A stretch of DNA of 64,000 nucleotides from Enterococcus saccharolyticus subsp. saccharolyticus (GTDB taxonomy: Bacteria > Bacillota > Bacilli > Lactobacillales > Enterococcaceae). Where the stretch lies: positions 1,217,501-1,281,500 of the forward strand of contig NZ_CP118957.1 in the NCBI RefSeq assembly GCF_029023825.1. The letters are read 5' to 3'. Under the pieces are notes generated by a model. That model was not told the DNA's origin, ran no database searches, and saw only the letters and a program-made list of their open reading frames with translations. This document shows positions 34,705 through 42,723 of the stretch, one piece after another. How positions within the stretch are numbered: the first letter of the stretch is position 1; every line of letters starts with the position of its first letter. The translations under genes and the position numbers were made by a program.

Positions 34705-34835
34705 ATTTAATTAAATCTATTAATTAATAATAGGTTCAATATAATATACATTGTCTAAAAAGTAAAACGTTGACAGAAAGGTTATTGACAAGTAACTCTA
34801 TAATTAATATACTTAATTAATAAGATTAATAAAAT
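34705..34835. promoter_or_regulatory. divergent promoter region with paired ROK operators
   Basis: On opposite strands, two similar sites occur: TTAATTAATAGATTTAATTA (read on the minus strand, about 34708-34728) and TTAATTAATAAGATTAATAA (about 34813-34832). One lies before each divergent gene, the expected placement for shared control by the ROK repressor. Confidence 0.55.
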
Positions 34836-34852
34836 AAGAAAAGAGGAGACAA

Positions 34853-35656
34853 ATGATTAAATTAGTAATTACCGATTTAGATGGTACCTTTTTAAATAGT
34901 GCAGGGGATTTTGACAAAGAGTATTATAAACGCGTTCGGCAAGAAATGGTTGCACAAGGTGTTTATTTTGCGGCGTGTACTGGAAAACAATGCGAACGAG
35001 TAGAAGAACTATTTGGTGAAGAAACCAAAGATATTTGGATTTTAGGAGACAGTGCGACAAGAATTAAACATGAAGGAAACTATGTGTACGAATCTCTTTT
35101 ACCAAATCAAATAGGACGTAACATCATTGAAAAATTGGATGCTATTGCGTCGGATCATGTCATTATTGCATGTACACCAACTGCAGCGTTTATCAAAACG
35201 ACTGTACCAGCAGAGGAAGCCAAGAAAGTCCGTGGTTCTTACGCTGTCGTAAAAACATTGGATCATTTAGAAGAGATTGAAGAAGATTTTGTTAAAATTA
35301 CTATTTATGATCCCAAATTGCGTTGTTTTGAAAGCGTATTAGAATTAGCTGATTTCAAAGATGAGGCATATATTGTTGCTTCGGAAGCTGCTTGGATTGA
35401 TATTTCCAATTATGGTGTTCATAAAGGAACAACGGTTAAAGAATTGCAACAGCTCTTAAACGTTACCAAAGAGGAGACAATGGCTTTTGGCGATGGTTTA
35501 AATGATATTGAGTTAATGGAATCGGCAACCTATAGTTTTGCGATGCGTAACGCGTTTGAAGAAACGAAAAAAGCAGCAGCCTTTGTGACACATTCTAATG
35601 ATGACAATGGTGTCTTAGCAACCATCGAAAAAATATTAGCATTACAAACCAAATGA
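34853..35656 (+). CDS. HAD-superfamily (Cof-type, IIB) phosphatase
   Basis: 267 residues: motif I DLDGTF with the nucleophile D8 and acid D10, motif II CTGK, a type IIB cap, motif III Lys in HKGTTVKEL, and motif IV GDGLNDIELM. Such enzymes dephosphorylate sugar phosphates or FMN-like cofactors. GAGGAG precedes the ATG. Divergence from a ROK repressor with shared sites hints at a sugar-phosphate substrate. Confidence 0.9.
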   Translation: MIKLVITDLDGTFLNSAGDFDKEYYKRVRQEMVAQGVYFAACTGKQCERVEELFGEETKDIWILGDSATRIKHEGNYVYESLLPNQIGRNIIEKLDAIASDHVIIACTPTAAFIKTTVPAEEAKKVRGSYAVVKTLDHLEEIEEDFVKITIYDPKLRCFESVLELADFKDEAYIVASEAAWIDISNYGVHKGTTVKELQQLLNVTKEETMAFGDGLNDIELMESATYSFAMRNAFEETKKAAAFVTHSNDDNGVLATIEKILALQTK

Positions 35657-35661
35657 GTGTA

Positions 35662-35697
35662 AGAAGTACCTAGAAGATAGGTGCTTCTTTCTTTTTT
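35662..35697 (+). terminator. terminator after the HAD gene
   Basis: AGAAGTACCTA / TAGGTGCTTCT stem, small loop, T-rich tail. Confidence 0.8.
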
Positions 35698-35699
35698 AT

Positions 35700-35729
35700 A
35701 GTTGCAAATGCAACTGTTTATGGTAAAAT
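35700..35729 (+). promoter_or_regulatory. MarR-type palindrome with promoter-like hexamers
   Basis: AGTTGCAAATGCAACT (35700-35715) is a perfect palindrome around AA. TTGCAA (35702-35707), 16 bp, TAAAAT (35724-35729) would form a plus-strand promoter with the palindrome over its -35. It points into the 3' end of the minus-strand marR gene, an odd location. Confidence 0.4.
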
Positions 35730-35739
35730 AAACACGACT

Positions 35740-36153
35740 TCATTGGAACATGTTTATTTTTTGTAATAATTGATTGAGATGTTGTTTCTCATCGATAGTT
35801 AGTTTTTGTAGTGCTTGTTGAATATACTGACTTTCGAGTGTGAGCAGTGTTTGATAAATCTCGTAGGCTTTAGGTGTAGGGAAAAGTTGATTGAATTTTT
35901 TATTGGTTGGATTCGTTTTTTTGATTACGTAATCGTCATTTTCCAATTTTTTTAACGCGCGACTAAGCGTGGTTTTGTCGATTTTTACTAATTGTGCTAA
36001 TTCTGACTGAGAAATGCCTTCGTTTTCAACAATTCGAATGACATACAAAAATAGATTATTATCTAATTGATAGTCAGCAGCAAATTGGTTCATATCAGTT
36101 GTCGCTTGGCGAGAAATGGAACCAATCAAGCGAAATAGTGCGGTATCATTCAT
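35740..36153 (-). CDS. MarR-family transcriptional regulator
   Basis: 137 residues. The start at 36153 (MNDTALFRL) has AAAGGAG upstream; an earlier non-ATG start is less likely. The winged helix ISQSELAQLVKIDKTTLSRALKKLENDDYVIK (about 57-88) and the wing KKTNPTNKK are typical of MarR. It diverges from a GNAT gene 64 nt away, which is its likely target. A GTTGCA half-site lies between them. Confidence 0.87.
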   Translation of the reverse strand: MNDTALFRLIGSISRQATTDMNQFAADYQLDNNLFLYVIRIVENEGISQSELAQLVKIDKTTLSRALKKLENDDYVIKKTNPTNKKFNQLFPTPKAYEIYQTLLTLESQYIQQALQKLTIDEKQHLNQLLQKINMFQ

Positions 36154-36217
36154 AAGAAAACTCCTTTGCTTTCGTTGCACACTATTTTACATGATTCATT
36201 AGAAAAGAGGAACTACT

Positions 36218-36646
36218 ATGTGGAAAGTAAAATTATTAGAAGAATTATCTAGTCGAGAATTATTAGGGGTCCTACGCTTAAGAATCGATACATTCGTGGT
36301 AGAACAAACACGTATTTATCATGAGGTAGATGACTATGACGAAGTGGCATATCATATTTTTTATCAAACAGAACATGGTGTAGAAGCTTATGCACGTGTA
36401 TTTCAGCTAGATGATCATGTCACGTTTGGCAGAGTTGTGATTAAAGAATCGTTACGTGGTACCGGACAAGGAAAGGCGTTAATGAATCATATTTTAGCGA
36501 CATGTCACAATCATTTTCCAAACCAGCCAATTATCATAGAATCACAAGAACAGGTTGTGCCATTTTATGAAAAATTTGGTTTTGAAACAATCGGAGCAGC
36601 GTTTATTTTTGAAGGAACCCCTCATGTCGAAATGAAATTAGAATAA
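36218..36646 (+). CDS. GNAT acetyltransferase, ElaA-like
   Basis: 142 residues: VLRLRIDTFVVEQ near the N-terminus is the ElaA signature, GRVVIKESLRGTGQGKALM binds acetyl-CoA, and VPFYEKFGFETIG is motif B. The substrate is unknown. AAAGAGGAA precedes the ATG. Divergent from marR. Confidence 0.85.
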   Translation: MWKVKLLEELSSRELLGVLRLRIDTFVVEQTRIYHEVDDYDEVAYHIFYQTEHGVEAYARVFQLDDHVTFGRVVIKESLRGTGQGKALMNHILATCHNHFPNQPIIIESQEQVVPFYEKFGFETIGAAFIFEGTPHVEMKLE

Positions 36647-36697
36647 TATGCTATAATTATTTTATAAAGGAACTGTGATAGGATGGAGGAGAAGGGG

Positions 36698-36814
36698 ATG
36701 AAGAAACAAGAGCACAAGCCAAGTCCGATTTTTGATGTAGGTGCAAATCTTAATCGCTTTATGATTGGTTTTTTAGTTGTCGGATATATTCTGTATGTAA
36801 CATTCTTTACTTAA
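36698..36814 (+). CDS. 38-residue single-helix membrane protein
   Basis: MKKQEHKPSPIFDVGANLNR is followed by a hydrophobic helix (FMIGFLVVGYILYVTFF). The ribosome binding region GGAGGAGAAGGGG is strong; an in-frame ATG five codons upstream overlaps it. It lies 19 nt before another small gene with its own strong site. Function unknown. Confidence 0.6.
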   Translation: MKKQEHKPSPIFDVGANLNRFMIGFLVVGYILYVTFFT

Positions 36815-36833
36815 AAAAAGGGGGAGAGTGGCA

Positions 36834-37052
36834 ATGGAAGAATCTGTTTTTTTCAATAAAGGAAATGCGATTTCTTCAACTGTTGATTTAAAGAATCTAT
36901 ATGAAACTGCGCAAATTGAGAAGTATCGTGGGCTGAATGAAAAATTGGTTATTGTACAAAAGAAGAATGGGGCAGAATACATGCTATTCAATCAAACAGA
37001 CTTCGATCAATTAACAGATCGTGAGGAGTACCAAATTGTTGAACATATTTAA
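36834..37052 (+). CDS. small cytosolic protein of unknown function
   Basis: 72 residues, no membrane segment. The ATG at 36834 follows GGGGGAGAG. The sequence KLVIVQKKNGAEYMLFNQTDFDQL suggests a small beta-rich fold. It lies after the 38-residue membrane gene and before a terminator. No family recognised. Confidence 0.65.
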   Translation: MEESVFFNKGNAISSTVDLKNLYETAQIEKYRGLNEKLVIVQKKNGAEYMLFNQTDFDQLTDREEYQIVEHI

Positions 37053-37063
37053 TCGCATGACTT

Positions 37064-37102
37064 AAAAGGGATGGATTGACAAGCGTCGTTCATTCCTTTT
37101 TA
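37064..37102 (+). terminator. terminator after the small-gene pair
   Basis: AAAAGGGATG / CATTCCTTTTT stem, loop of 17 nt, T-run. Confidence 0.7.
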
Positions 37103-37153
37103 TTTGGTTTAAAAACTAGTATTTCTATAAAAAGGGTGCTATGATAAACCTAG

Positions 37154-37179
37154 AACTATTATTGCATTCGCGATAAGTA
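37154..37179 (+). repeat. short dispersed repeat, copy 3
   Basis: ACTATTATTGCATTCGCGAT followed by AAGTA, just before the ribosome binding site of the gene at 37201. Same orientation as the other copies. Confidence 0.6.
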
Positions 37180-37200
37180 AAAAGAGGAGGCGCTCCAACT

Positions 37201-37533
37201 ATGACTATCAACACTTACGTATATCCACACCCAATTAATGTTTTTGTCATCCGCGATTTAGGAGTTTCTTTAGACCGTTTATGTGAACTGTATGGATTTA
37301 AACAATCAACTGTTGCATCGTGGATTCATCGCGACCGTCGGATTGAATCATTGCCTGTTTCATTTATTCATTCCTTATCCTTAGCATCTAGCCGGAGTAT
37401 GAATACCGTGTATAGTCGATTGTTAGCCTTACAAGACGAATACGATAAACAATTAGAGAAGAACAAAAAGAAAGAAAAAGAACGCCTAGAAGACGTTGCA
37501 GAAGCAATCCCTTTAAAAGAAACATTAGACTAA
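37201..37533 (+). CDS. small HTH-like protein of unknown function
   Basis: 110 residues. Residues 20-50 (LGVSLDRLCELYGFKQSTVASWIHRDRRIE) look like a helix-turn-helix with a CopG- or phage-repressor-like turn. The C-terminus is a charged helix (EKNKKKEKERLEDVAEAI). AGAGGAGGCG precedes the ATG. The gene is bracketed by copies 3 and 4 of the dispersed repeat and closed by a strong terminator. DNA binding is inferred. Confidence 0.65.
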   Translation: MTINTYVYPHPINVFVIRDLGVSLDRLCELYGFKQSTVASWIHRDRRIESLPVSFIHSLSLASSRSMNTVYSRLLALQDEYDKQLEKNKKKEKERLEDVAEAIPLKETLD

Positions 37534-37535
37534 TC

Positions 37536-37575
37536 AATAGTCCTCCATTTTCGTAACGATGGAGGACTATTTTTT
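37536..37575 (+). terminator. terminator after the HTH-like gene
   Basis: ATAGTCCTCCAT / ATGGAGGACTAT perfect stem, T6 tail. Confidence 0.9.
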
Positions 37576-37590
37576 ATAATCGATTTTCCC

Positions 37591-37616
37591 ACTATTATTG
37601 CATTTTAAATAATTAA
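37591..37616 (+). repeat. short dispersed repeat, copy 4
   Basis: ACTATTATTGCATTTTAAAT then AATTAA. Lies 437 bp after copy 3 in the same orientation. Confidence 0.55.
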
Positions 37617-37695
37617 TAAAAAAACTGCCCGCCATATTAGATAAAATTTTCAAGAAAACATTTCCTAGCAATATCTTTCCTTTATGAACAAACGA

Positions 37696-37735
37696 TAAAA
37701 AAGGCTCAGACATTGATAATCCAAGCCTTATTTTT
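37696..37735 (-). terminator. terminator of the MocR gene
   Basis: On the minus strand AAGGCT ... AGCCTTTTTT with a 17-nt loop. Confidence 0.6.
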
Positions 37736-39104
37736 AAATATATAGTTGTGAATCTTTAAAAATAGAACTTTTTTTCTGTTGCAAGGAGACAATTGTTTGG
37801 GCTATTTGGGCAATACCATAATCAATGTCTGTTAATTGTGTTCTTGAAATACTCAAGCGAATCATATTTTTATTCGAGATATGAGGCAAAAACATGCGAG
37901 AAATATCATCCACCAGAATATTTTTCAATTTTAAAGTGGCTGTTAACTCTTGAGAATGAACATTTTCAGGTAGTTGCAATGAAAAATAAAAACCAGTATT
38001 AGGAATCGAATAGGTAACATTTGCTGGTAAATATTTTTGGCAGCTTTTTTTCGCTTGGTGCATTTTTAAAGCATAAATATCTTTCAAGGACTTTAAATGT
38101 TTTTCAAACATGCCATTTTCAATAAAGGTTGCGAGTATTTCTTGTGAAAACAGCGGCGTCGAAAAGTCTCGACAAAATTTATATTCTAAAAAGGTAGGCA
38201 TGAGTGATTGTGGTAAAACAGTGACGGCTAAGCGTAATCCCGGTAAAAAAATTTTAGAAAAACTTTTTAAATAAATCACTCTTCCAGTAGGATTATAAGA
38301 AAACATCGGATCAGCTTTAGCGTTTTGTTCTAAATCGCCCAAATAATCATCTTCTACGATATATACATCATATTTATCCGCTAAAGCAACAATGGCCTGC
38401 TTGAGTTCATTCGTATAGGAATGGCCTAAAGGATTGTGAAAACGAGGGATGATATAAAATAATTTAATCTCATTATTTTTAAAAATATACTCTAAACGAT
38501 TCAAATCAATTTGCTCATCTGCAATGGTGATTCCTAAGATATCTTTACCAGAGATTTTAGCAGAATTTAACGCACCAAAATACGTGGGTTGTTCCACTAA
38601 AATTTTCTCTCTTTTATTTGGAAAGGGCATATTCATTAAAATATCAATTGCTTGTTGTGAGCCCGTTGTGATGACCAAACGTTCCGGACTCGTAAATACT
38701 TGATTATCTTGAAGATAGGGGATTAATTGTTCTTTTAAGCGTTCTAAACCAGATTGATTGCCGTACGATAGAAAATAATCTGGTGATTTACTAAGCACTT
38801 GTTCGGCGCAATGATGCAAATTGGTCATTTGCACGGTGGCATTATCGGGTTCTGCTGATAAAAAATCAATCATACAATCAGTTGGTGTTGCTGCTGCAGA
38901 AGATGTCGCAACAAAAAATCCTTGCTTAGGTACAGAGTAAATGAGATGTTGCTTTTCTAATTCGGATAATGCTTTGATAATCGTGTTTTTACTACAATTG
39001 AATTCATTGGATAGTTGACGGATGGAAGAAATTTTATCGCCAGATGACCATGTCCTTGTTCCGATTTTATTTGCTAAAATGCCTTCAATTTCCTTGTATA
39101 ACAT
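37734..39104 (-). CDS. MocR-type regulator (GntR HTH fused to class I aminotransferase)
   Basis: 456 residues. A GntR winged HTH at about 1-68 (SIRQLSNEFNCSKNTIIKALSELEKQHLI) is followed by an aminotransferase-fold domain with the PLP lysine in YLKSFSKIFLPGLRL. MocR/PdxR proteins sense PLP or amino-acid adducts and often control a divergent operon. Here the divergent operon itself encodes an aminotransferase. AGAAGGAG precedes the start. Confidence 0.9.
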   Translation of the reverse strand: MLYKEIEGILANKIGTRTWSSGDKISSIRQLSNEFNCSKNTIIKALSELEKQHLIYSVPKQGFFVATSSAAATPTDCMIDFLSAEPDNATVQMTNLHHCAEQVLSKSPDYFLSYGNQSGLERLKEQLIPYLQDNQVFTSPERLVITTGSQQAIDILMNMPFPNKREKILVEQPTYFGALNSAKISGKDILGITIADEQIDLNRLEYIFKNNEIKLFYIIPRFHNPLGHSYTNELKQAIVALADKYDVYIVEDDYLGDLEQNAKADPMFSYNPTGRVIYLKSFSKIFLPGLRLAVTVLPQSLMPTFLEYKFCRDFSTPLFSQEILATFIENGMFEKHLKSLKDIYALKMHQAKKSCQKYLPANVTYSIPNTGFYFSLQLPENVHSQELTATLKLKNILVDDISRMFLPHISNKNMIRLSISRTQLTDIDYGIAQIAQTIVSLQQKKSSIFKDSQLYI

Positions 39105-39126
39105 AAGAATTAACTCCTTCTGTATG

Positions 39127-39197
39127 GGTACAGATGACCAAAAAAGTCATTTACAATTACACAAATTATAGCTATTATGTGCCTATCTGTACAGATA
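39127..39197 (+). promoter_or_regulatory. divergent promoter region with MocR-like sites
   Basis: TATCTGTACAGATA (39184-39197) is a perfect 14-bp palindrome; GGTACAGAT recurs at 39127-39135. Between them, TTACAA (39151-39156), 16 bp, TATTAT (39173-39178) gives a plus-strand promoter for the AsnC-type operon. Repeated sites flanking a promoter are typical of MocR control. Confidence 0.6.
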
Positions 39198-39219
39198 CAA
39201 TCGAGAAAAGAGGGATACA

Positions 39220-39717
39220 ATGGAAGTCAAACAGTTGGAGTTAACACTATTACGCATCATCGAAAACAACCCACATATTCATTTAGACATGCTTACCAAA
39301 ATTACTAATGAACCTAAAGAAGTTATTCAGCAAGCTTTAGACGCCTTAATCGCTAATAAAATTTTATTTCAACAGAATTTTGTCATCAATTGGGCAGCAA
39401 TTTCCAATGAAAAACGAATCTTGGCTAGAATTGATTTAAAAACAATTCCTAAAGCGACGTTTGGTTTTGATGAATTAGCAGAAGAAATTAGCCATTTTGA
39501 ACAAGTCCAGTCCGTTTATTTGATTTCAGGTGTGTATGATTTATCTGTCATGGTCCAAACGTCGTCTATGGATGACATTTCTCATCTTGTTTCTCGTTTT
39601 GCAAGTTTAGCATCTGTCCAAGAAACAGCGACAAATTTTATTATGAAACGTTACAAGCATGAGCAAACATTGTTTATCGATGAAGAAAATGATTCACGAA
39701 TGAAGGTGAGTTTATGA
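39220..39717 (+). CDS. Lrp/AsnC-family regulator
   Basis: 165 residues: an N-terminal HTH (about 5-50) and a C-terminal RAM/AsnC ligand domain (VYLISGVYDLSVMVQTSSMDD). It overlaps the aminotransferase start by ATGA. It probably senses an amino acid and tunes its own operon. Confidence 0.85.
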   Translation: MEVKQLELTLLRIIENNPHIHLDMLTKITNEPKEVIQQALDALIANKILFQQNFVINWAAISNEKRILARIDLKTIPKATFGFDELAEEISHFEQVQSVYLISGVYDLSVMVQTSSMDDISHLVSRFASLASVQETATNFIMKRYKHEQTLFIDEENDSRMKVSL

Positions 39718-40874
39718 ATGAAAAGTTATCACATACGGCTATGGCAATCGAGCCTTCAGGTATTCGTCGCTTTTTCTCACTTGCAAATGAAATGGACGAT
39801 GTGATTTCATTAGGCGTTGGTGAGCCAGATTTTAAAACAGCTCAAAATGTACGTGATGAAGCAATTGCTAAATTACAAGAAGGACGAACAGCATACACCC
39901 CTAATGCTGGTTTAGAAGAATTACGAGAATTGATTGCTGCACGTATCTATCAGAAATCAGCCGTTCGTTATCACCCAGCTAATGAAATCATTGTGACAAG
40001 TGGTTCAAGCCAAGCGTTAGATATGACACTTCGCAGTATTATTAATCCAAACGATGAAATCTTAATGATTGAGCCCACCTATGTAGCGTATAAACCATTG
40101 ATTGAATTAGCAGGAGGTGTGCCTGTTGTCGTTCCAGCTAATCCATTAACGTTAAGAATTGATATTCCCGCCATTGAGAAACAAGTGACAGACAAAACGA
40201 AAGCAATTTTACTTTGTTCTCCTAATAATCCAACAGGAATCACGCTAAACCAAGAAGAATTAGAGGCGTTGGCAAATATTCTGGAAAAATACGATTTATT
40301 GGCTGTGTTAGATGAAATTTATTCTGATTTGATTTATGATCGTGATTTTACATCGCTATCACAACTACAGCATATGAAACAACGATGTTTAGTCATTTCA
40401 GGATTTTCAAAAGGTTTCTCTATGACAGGATGGCGTTTAGGATATATTTGCGCACCACAGGAAATTAGTGAGGTCCTATTGAAAATTCAACAATATACCA
40501 TGATGAGTGCACCTACCATCGCTCAATATGCGGCTATTGAAGCATTAAAATCATCGCAAGATTACGTTATCTATATGAAAGAGAAATACAAACAACGACG
40601 TGATTATTTAGTGAAATCACTCAACGAATTAGGTTTAACTTGTGCACTCCCAGAAGGCGCATTCTATGCCTTCCCATCGATTCAGGAAACGGGAATGACC
40701 TCAGAAATATTCTGCGAAGAGCTACTCATTCACAATCGCTTAGCTGTTATCCCAGGAAATGTCTTTGGCCAAAGTGGGGAAGGGCATATACGCTGTTCAT
40801 TTGCCTATTCATTGACCGATTTAGAAAAAGCGCTGGTTCGTTTAGAAAAATTTTTAAAGGAGAGAGTCACATGA
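39714..40874 (+). CDS. class I/II PLP aminotransferase (PatA-like)
   Basis: 386 residues: GVGEPDF, SPNNPTG and the PLP lysine in SGFSKGFSMTGWRLGY are the class I aminotransferase marks. The closest general type is PatA/aspartate-like aminotransferases; the substrate is unknown. Overlaps both neighbours by ATGA (39714-39717 and 40871-40874), so the three genes are tightly coupled. Confidence 0.9.
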   Translation: MNEKLSHTAMAIEPSGIRRFFSLANEMDDVISLGVGEPDFKTAQNVRDEAIAKLQEGRTAYTPNAGLEELRELIAARIYQKSAVRYHPANEIIVTSGSSQALDMTLRSIINPNDEILMIEPTYVAYKPLIELAGGVPVVVPANPLTLRIDIPAIEKQVTDKTKAILLCSPNNPTGITLNQEELEALANILEKYDLLAVLDEIYSDLIYDRDFTSLSQLQHMKQRCLVISGFSKGFSMTGWRLGYICAPQEISEVLLKIQQYTMMSAPTIAQYAAIEALKSSQDYVIYMKEKYKQRRDYLVKSLNELGLTCALPEGAFYAFPSIQETGMTSEIFCEELLIHNRLAVIPGNVFGQSGEGHIRCSFAYSLTDLEKALVRLEKFLKERVT

Positions 40875-41539
40875 GAATCAATGTCTTACAACATACACCG
40901 AATGAAGGACCCGGAACAATCAAACGTTGGGCGCAACAAAATCATCATGACTTATATATCTACCATCCTTACCAATTTGGCGTACTACCTACTGCTGAAG
41001 AAACTGATTTTTTAGTTGTTTTAGGTGGTCCAATGAGCCCTAATGATTCTTTTGCATGGATTATGAAAGAGCGGCAATTAATTCAAACATTAATGGAACA
41101 AGGAAAACCCATTTTTGGCACCTGCTATGGGGCACAACAGATAGCTAAAACACTCGGTTATGCGGTTACAAAAGCACCGTACAAAGAAGTTGGTTGGGCA
41201 CCAGTGTATCTTCAATCAACAGTTATTCCAGGGGTTCCACCCCAATTAATGGCATTACATTGGCACGAAGAAATGTTTGAAATTCCTCGCGAAGCCGAAC
41301 GACTATTCAGTAGTGACCTTGTAAAAAATCAAGGATTTATTTTGAATGGAAATATCCTAGGTCTACAATTCCATTTTGAGCCTGAAGCTGAAGATATTCG
41401 AGAAATTGTTATTAATGATGCTGAATATGCACGTCATCATAATGCCTTGCAACAATCTCCTGAAGAAATTCTACAAATGGCGATTCCTCCTGAGAATAGA
41501 AACGTTATGTTTCATTTATTAGATTTCATTACGAAATAA
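40871..41539 (+). CDS. class I glutamine amidotransferase-like protein
   Basis: 222 residues. VLGGPMSPND, the nucleophile elbow GTCYGAQ with its Cys, and LQFHFEPE with the His-x-Glu complete a Cys-His-Glu triad. It is a free-standing GATase1 like those that hydrolyse gamma-glutamyl or glutamine amides. The start at 40871 is set by the ATGA overlap and AAAGGAGAG; the open frame begins far upstream inside the aminotransferase gene. Confidence 0.87.
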   Translation: MRINVLQHTPNEGPGTIKRWAQQNHHDLYIYHPYQFGVLPTAEETDFLVVLGGPMSPNDSFAWIMKERQLIQTLMEQGKPIFGTCYGAQQIAKTLGYAVTKAPYKEVGWAPVYLQSTVIPGVPPQLMALHWHEEMFEIPREAERLFSSDLVKNQGFILNGNILGLQFHFEPEAEDIREIVINDAEYARHHNALQQSPEEILQMAIPPENRNVMFHLLDFITK

Positions 41540-41678
41540 CCAAAGAGAAATAGGAAAGGCAATATACAGCTTTTCTTGCTTTCCTTTAAAAAGAAGAGCC
41601 GCCTAAAACAGAATAATTGGTTGAATTAGTATATAATAAAAGAAATAAAAGTTATTTCTAAGGCCTACTGATTCTGAT

Positions 41679-41718
41679 TTTTGGTATACTGAAACCTCGG
41701 TTTTATATACTACCAAAA
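41679..41718 (+). promoter_or_regulatory. imperfect inverted repeat upstream of the CDF gene
   Basis: TTTTGGTATACTGAAACC and GGTTTTATATACTACCAAAA are near-complementary, separated by TC, 80 nt before the CDF exporter. It may be a metal-regulator site or an RNA hairpin. Confidence 0.35.
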
Positions 41719-41799
41719 ACATTACATTTCTCAAATTTTCAACTTTTTTCAGTGAATTTTTTGTATGATAAGAACACTCACATTTAGGGAGGAATAATC

Positions 41800-42681
41800 A
41801 TGCACAAAGATCGACAGCAAGACCTCAAAAAAGCCGAAACGGGTGCTATTCTTAGCATCGTTGCTTATATTTTTGTCACTGTCCTAAAACTAGTTGTCGG
41901 TAATCTCGCCAATTCCAAAGCGCTCATCGCAGATGGTTTAAATAACTTTACGGATATCATCGCTTCACTTGTTGTTTTGATTGGATTACGAATTGCTCGC
42001 AAACCAGCAGATAAAGACCATACCTATGGCCATTGGAAAGCCGAAAATGTAGCTAGTTTGATTACATCATTTATTATGTTATTGATTGGTTTAGAAGTAT
42101 TATATTCTTCGATTCAAGCCATGTTAAACCATGATATACAGAGTCCTGACAGTAGTGCCGCCATTGTCGGCGTAATTTCTGCAGTTATCATGTACGGCGT
42201 TTATTTTTATAATAAAAAGTTATCTGAAAAAGTCCGAAGTTCCGCTTTATTAGCTGCTGCGAAAGATAATCGTAGCGATGCTTGGACGAGTATCGGGACA
42301 TCCGTAGCCATTTTTGCTGCGTCTTTTAATTTAGGGTGGTTGGATAATCTAACAGCTGTTGTTGTTGGCGGGCTAATCCTTAAAACGGCAATTGATATTT
42401 TTAGAGAAAGTGCCTTTTCTCTATCTGATGGTTTTGAAGAAGAATTACTTGCGGCGTATTCCGCAGCAGTCAAAAAAATCGCTGGTGTCGATGAGTTAGT
42501 TTCTATTCGTGGTCGCTATTATGGCGCCAATATATTTTTAGATATCGTGATTAAAGTAAATCGTCATTTAACGGTTGAAAAAAGTCATGCTATCGCCGAT
42601 GAAATTGAAACAATCTTATACGAAGAGTTTCATGTATTTGATGTAGATATTCATATTGAACCATTCGAACAGCTTAGTTGA
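41800..42681 (+). CDS. cation diffusion facilitator, Mn/Fe-type metal site
   Basis: 293 residues and six helices plus a cytoplasmic C-terminal domain. The helix 2 site reads N48xxxD52 (ADGLNNFTD) and helix 5 D156xxxD160 (DNRSD), rather than the HxxxD pair of zinc exporters. Asn/Asp-xxxAsp with DxxxD is the pattern of manganese (MntE-type) CDF proteins, so Mn export is the best inference. GGGAGGA precedes the ATG. Confidence 0.85.
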   Translation: MHKDRQQDLKKAETGAILSIVAYIFVTVLKLVVGNLANSKALIADGLNNFTDIIASLVVLIGLRIARKPADKDHTYGHWKAENVASLITSFIMLLIGLEVLYSSIQAMLNHDIQSPDSSAAIVGVISAVIMYGVYFYNKKLSEKVRSSALLAAAKDNRSDAWTSIGTSVAIFAASFNLGWLDNLTAVVVGGLILKTAIDIFRESAFSLSDGFEEELLAAYSAAVKKIAGVDELVSIRGRYYGANIFLDIVIKVNRHLTVEKSHAIADEIETILYEEFHVFDVDIHIEPFEQLS

Positions 42682-42723
42682 AAAACTAACTGTTTTTTTA
42701 CATATAAGATACGGAAGTGTAAA

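Noticed and set aside
37201-37533. Toxin-antitoxin assignment of the HTH-like small gene
   Set aside because: No partner gene of suitable type is adjacent in the same unit.
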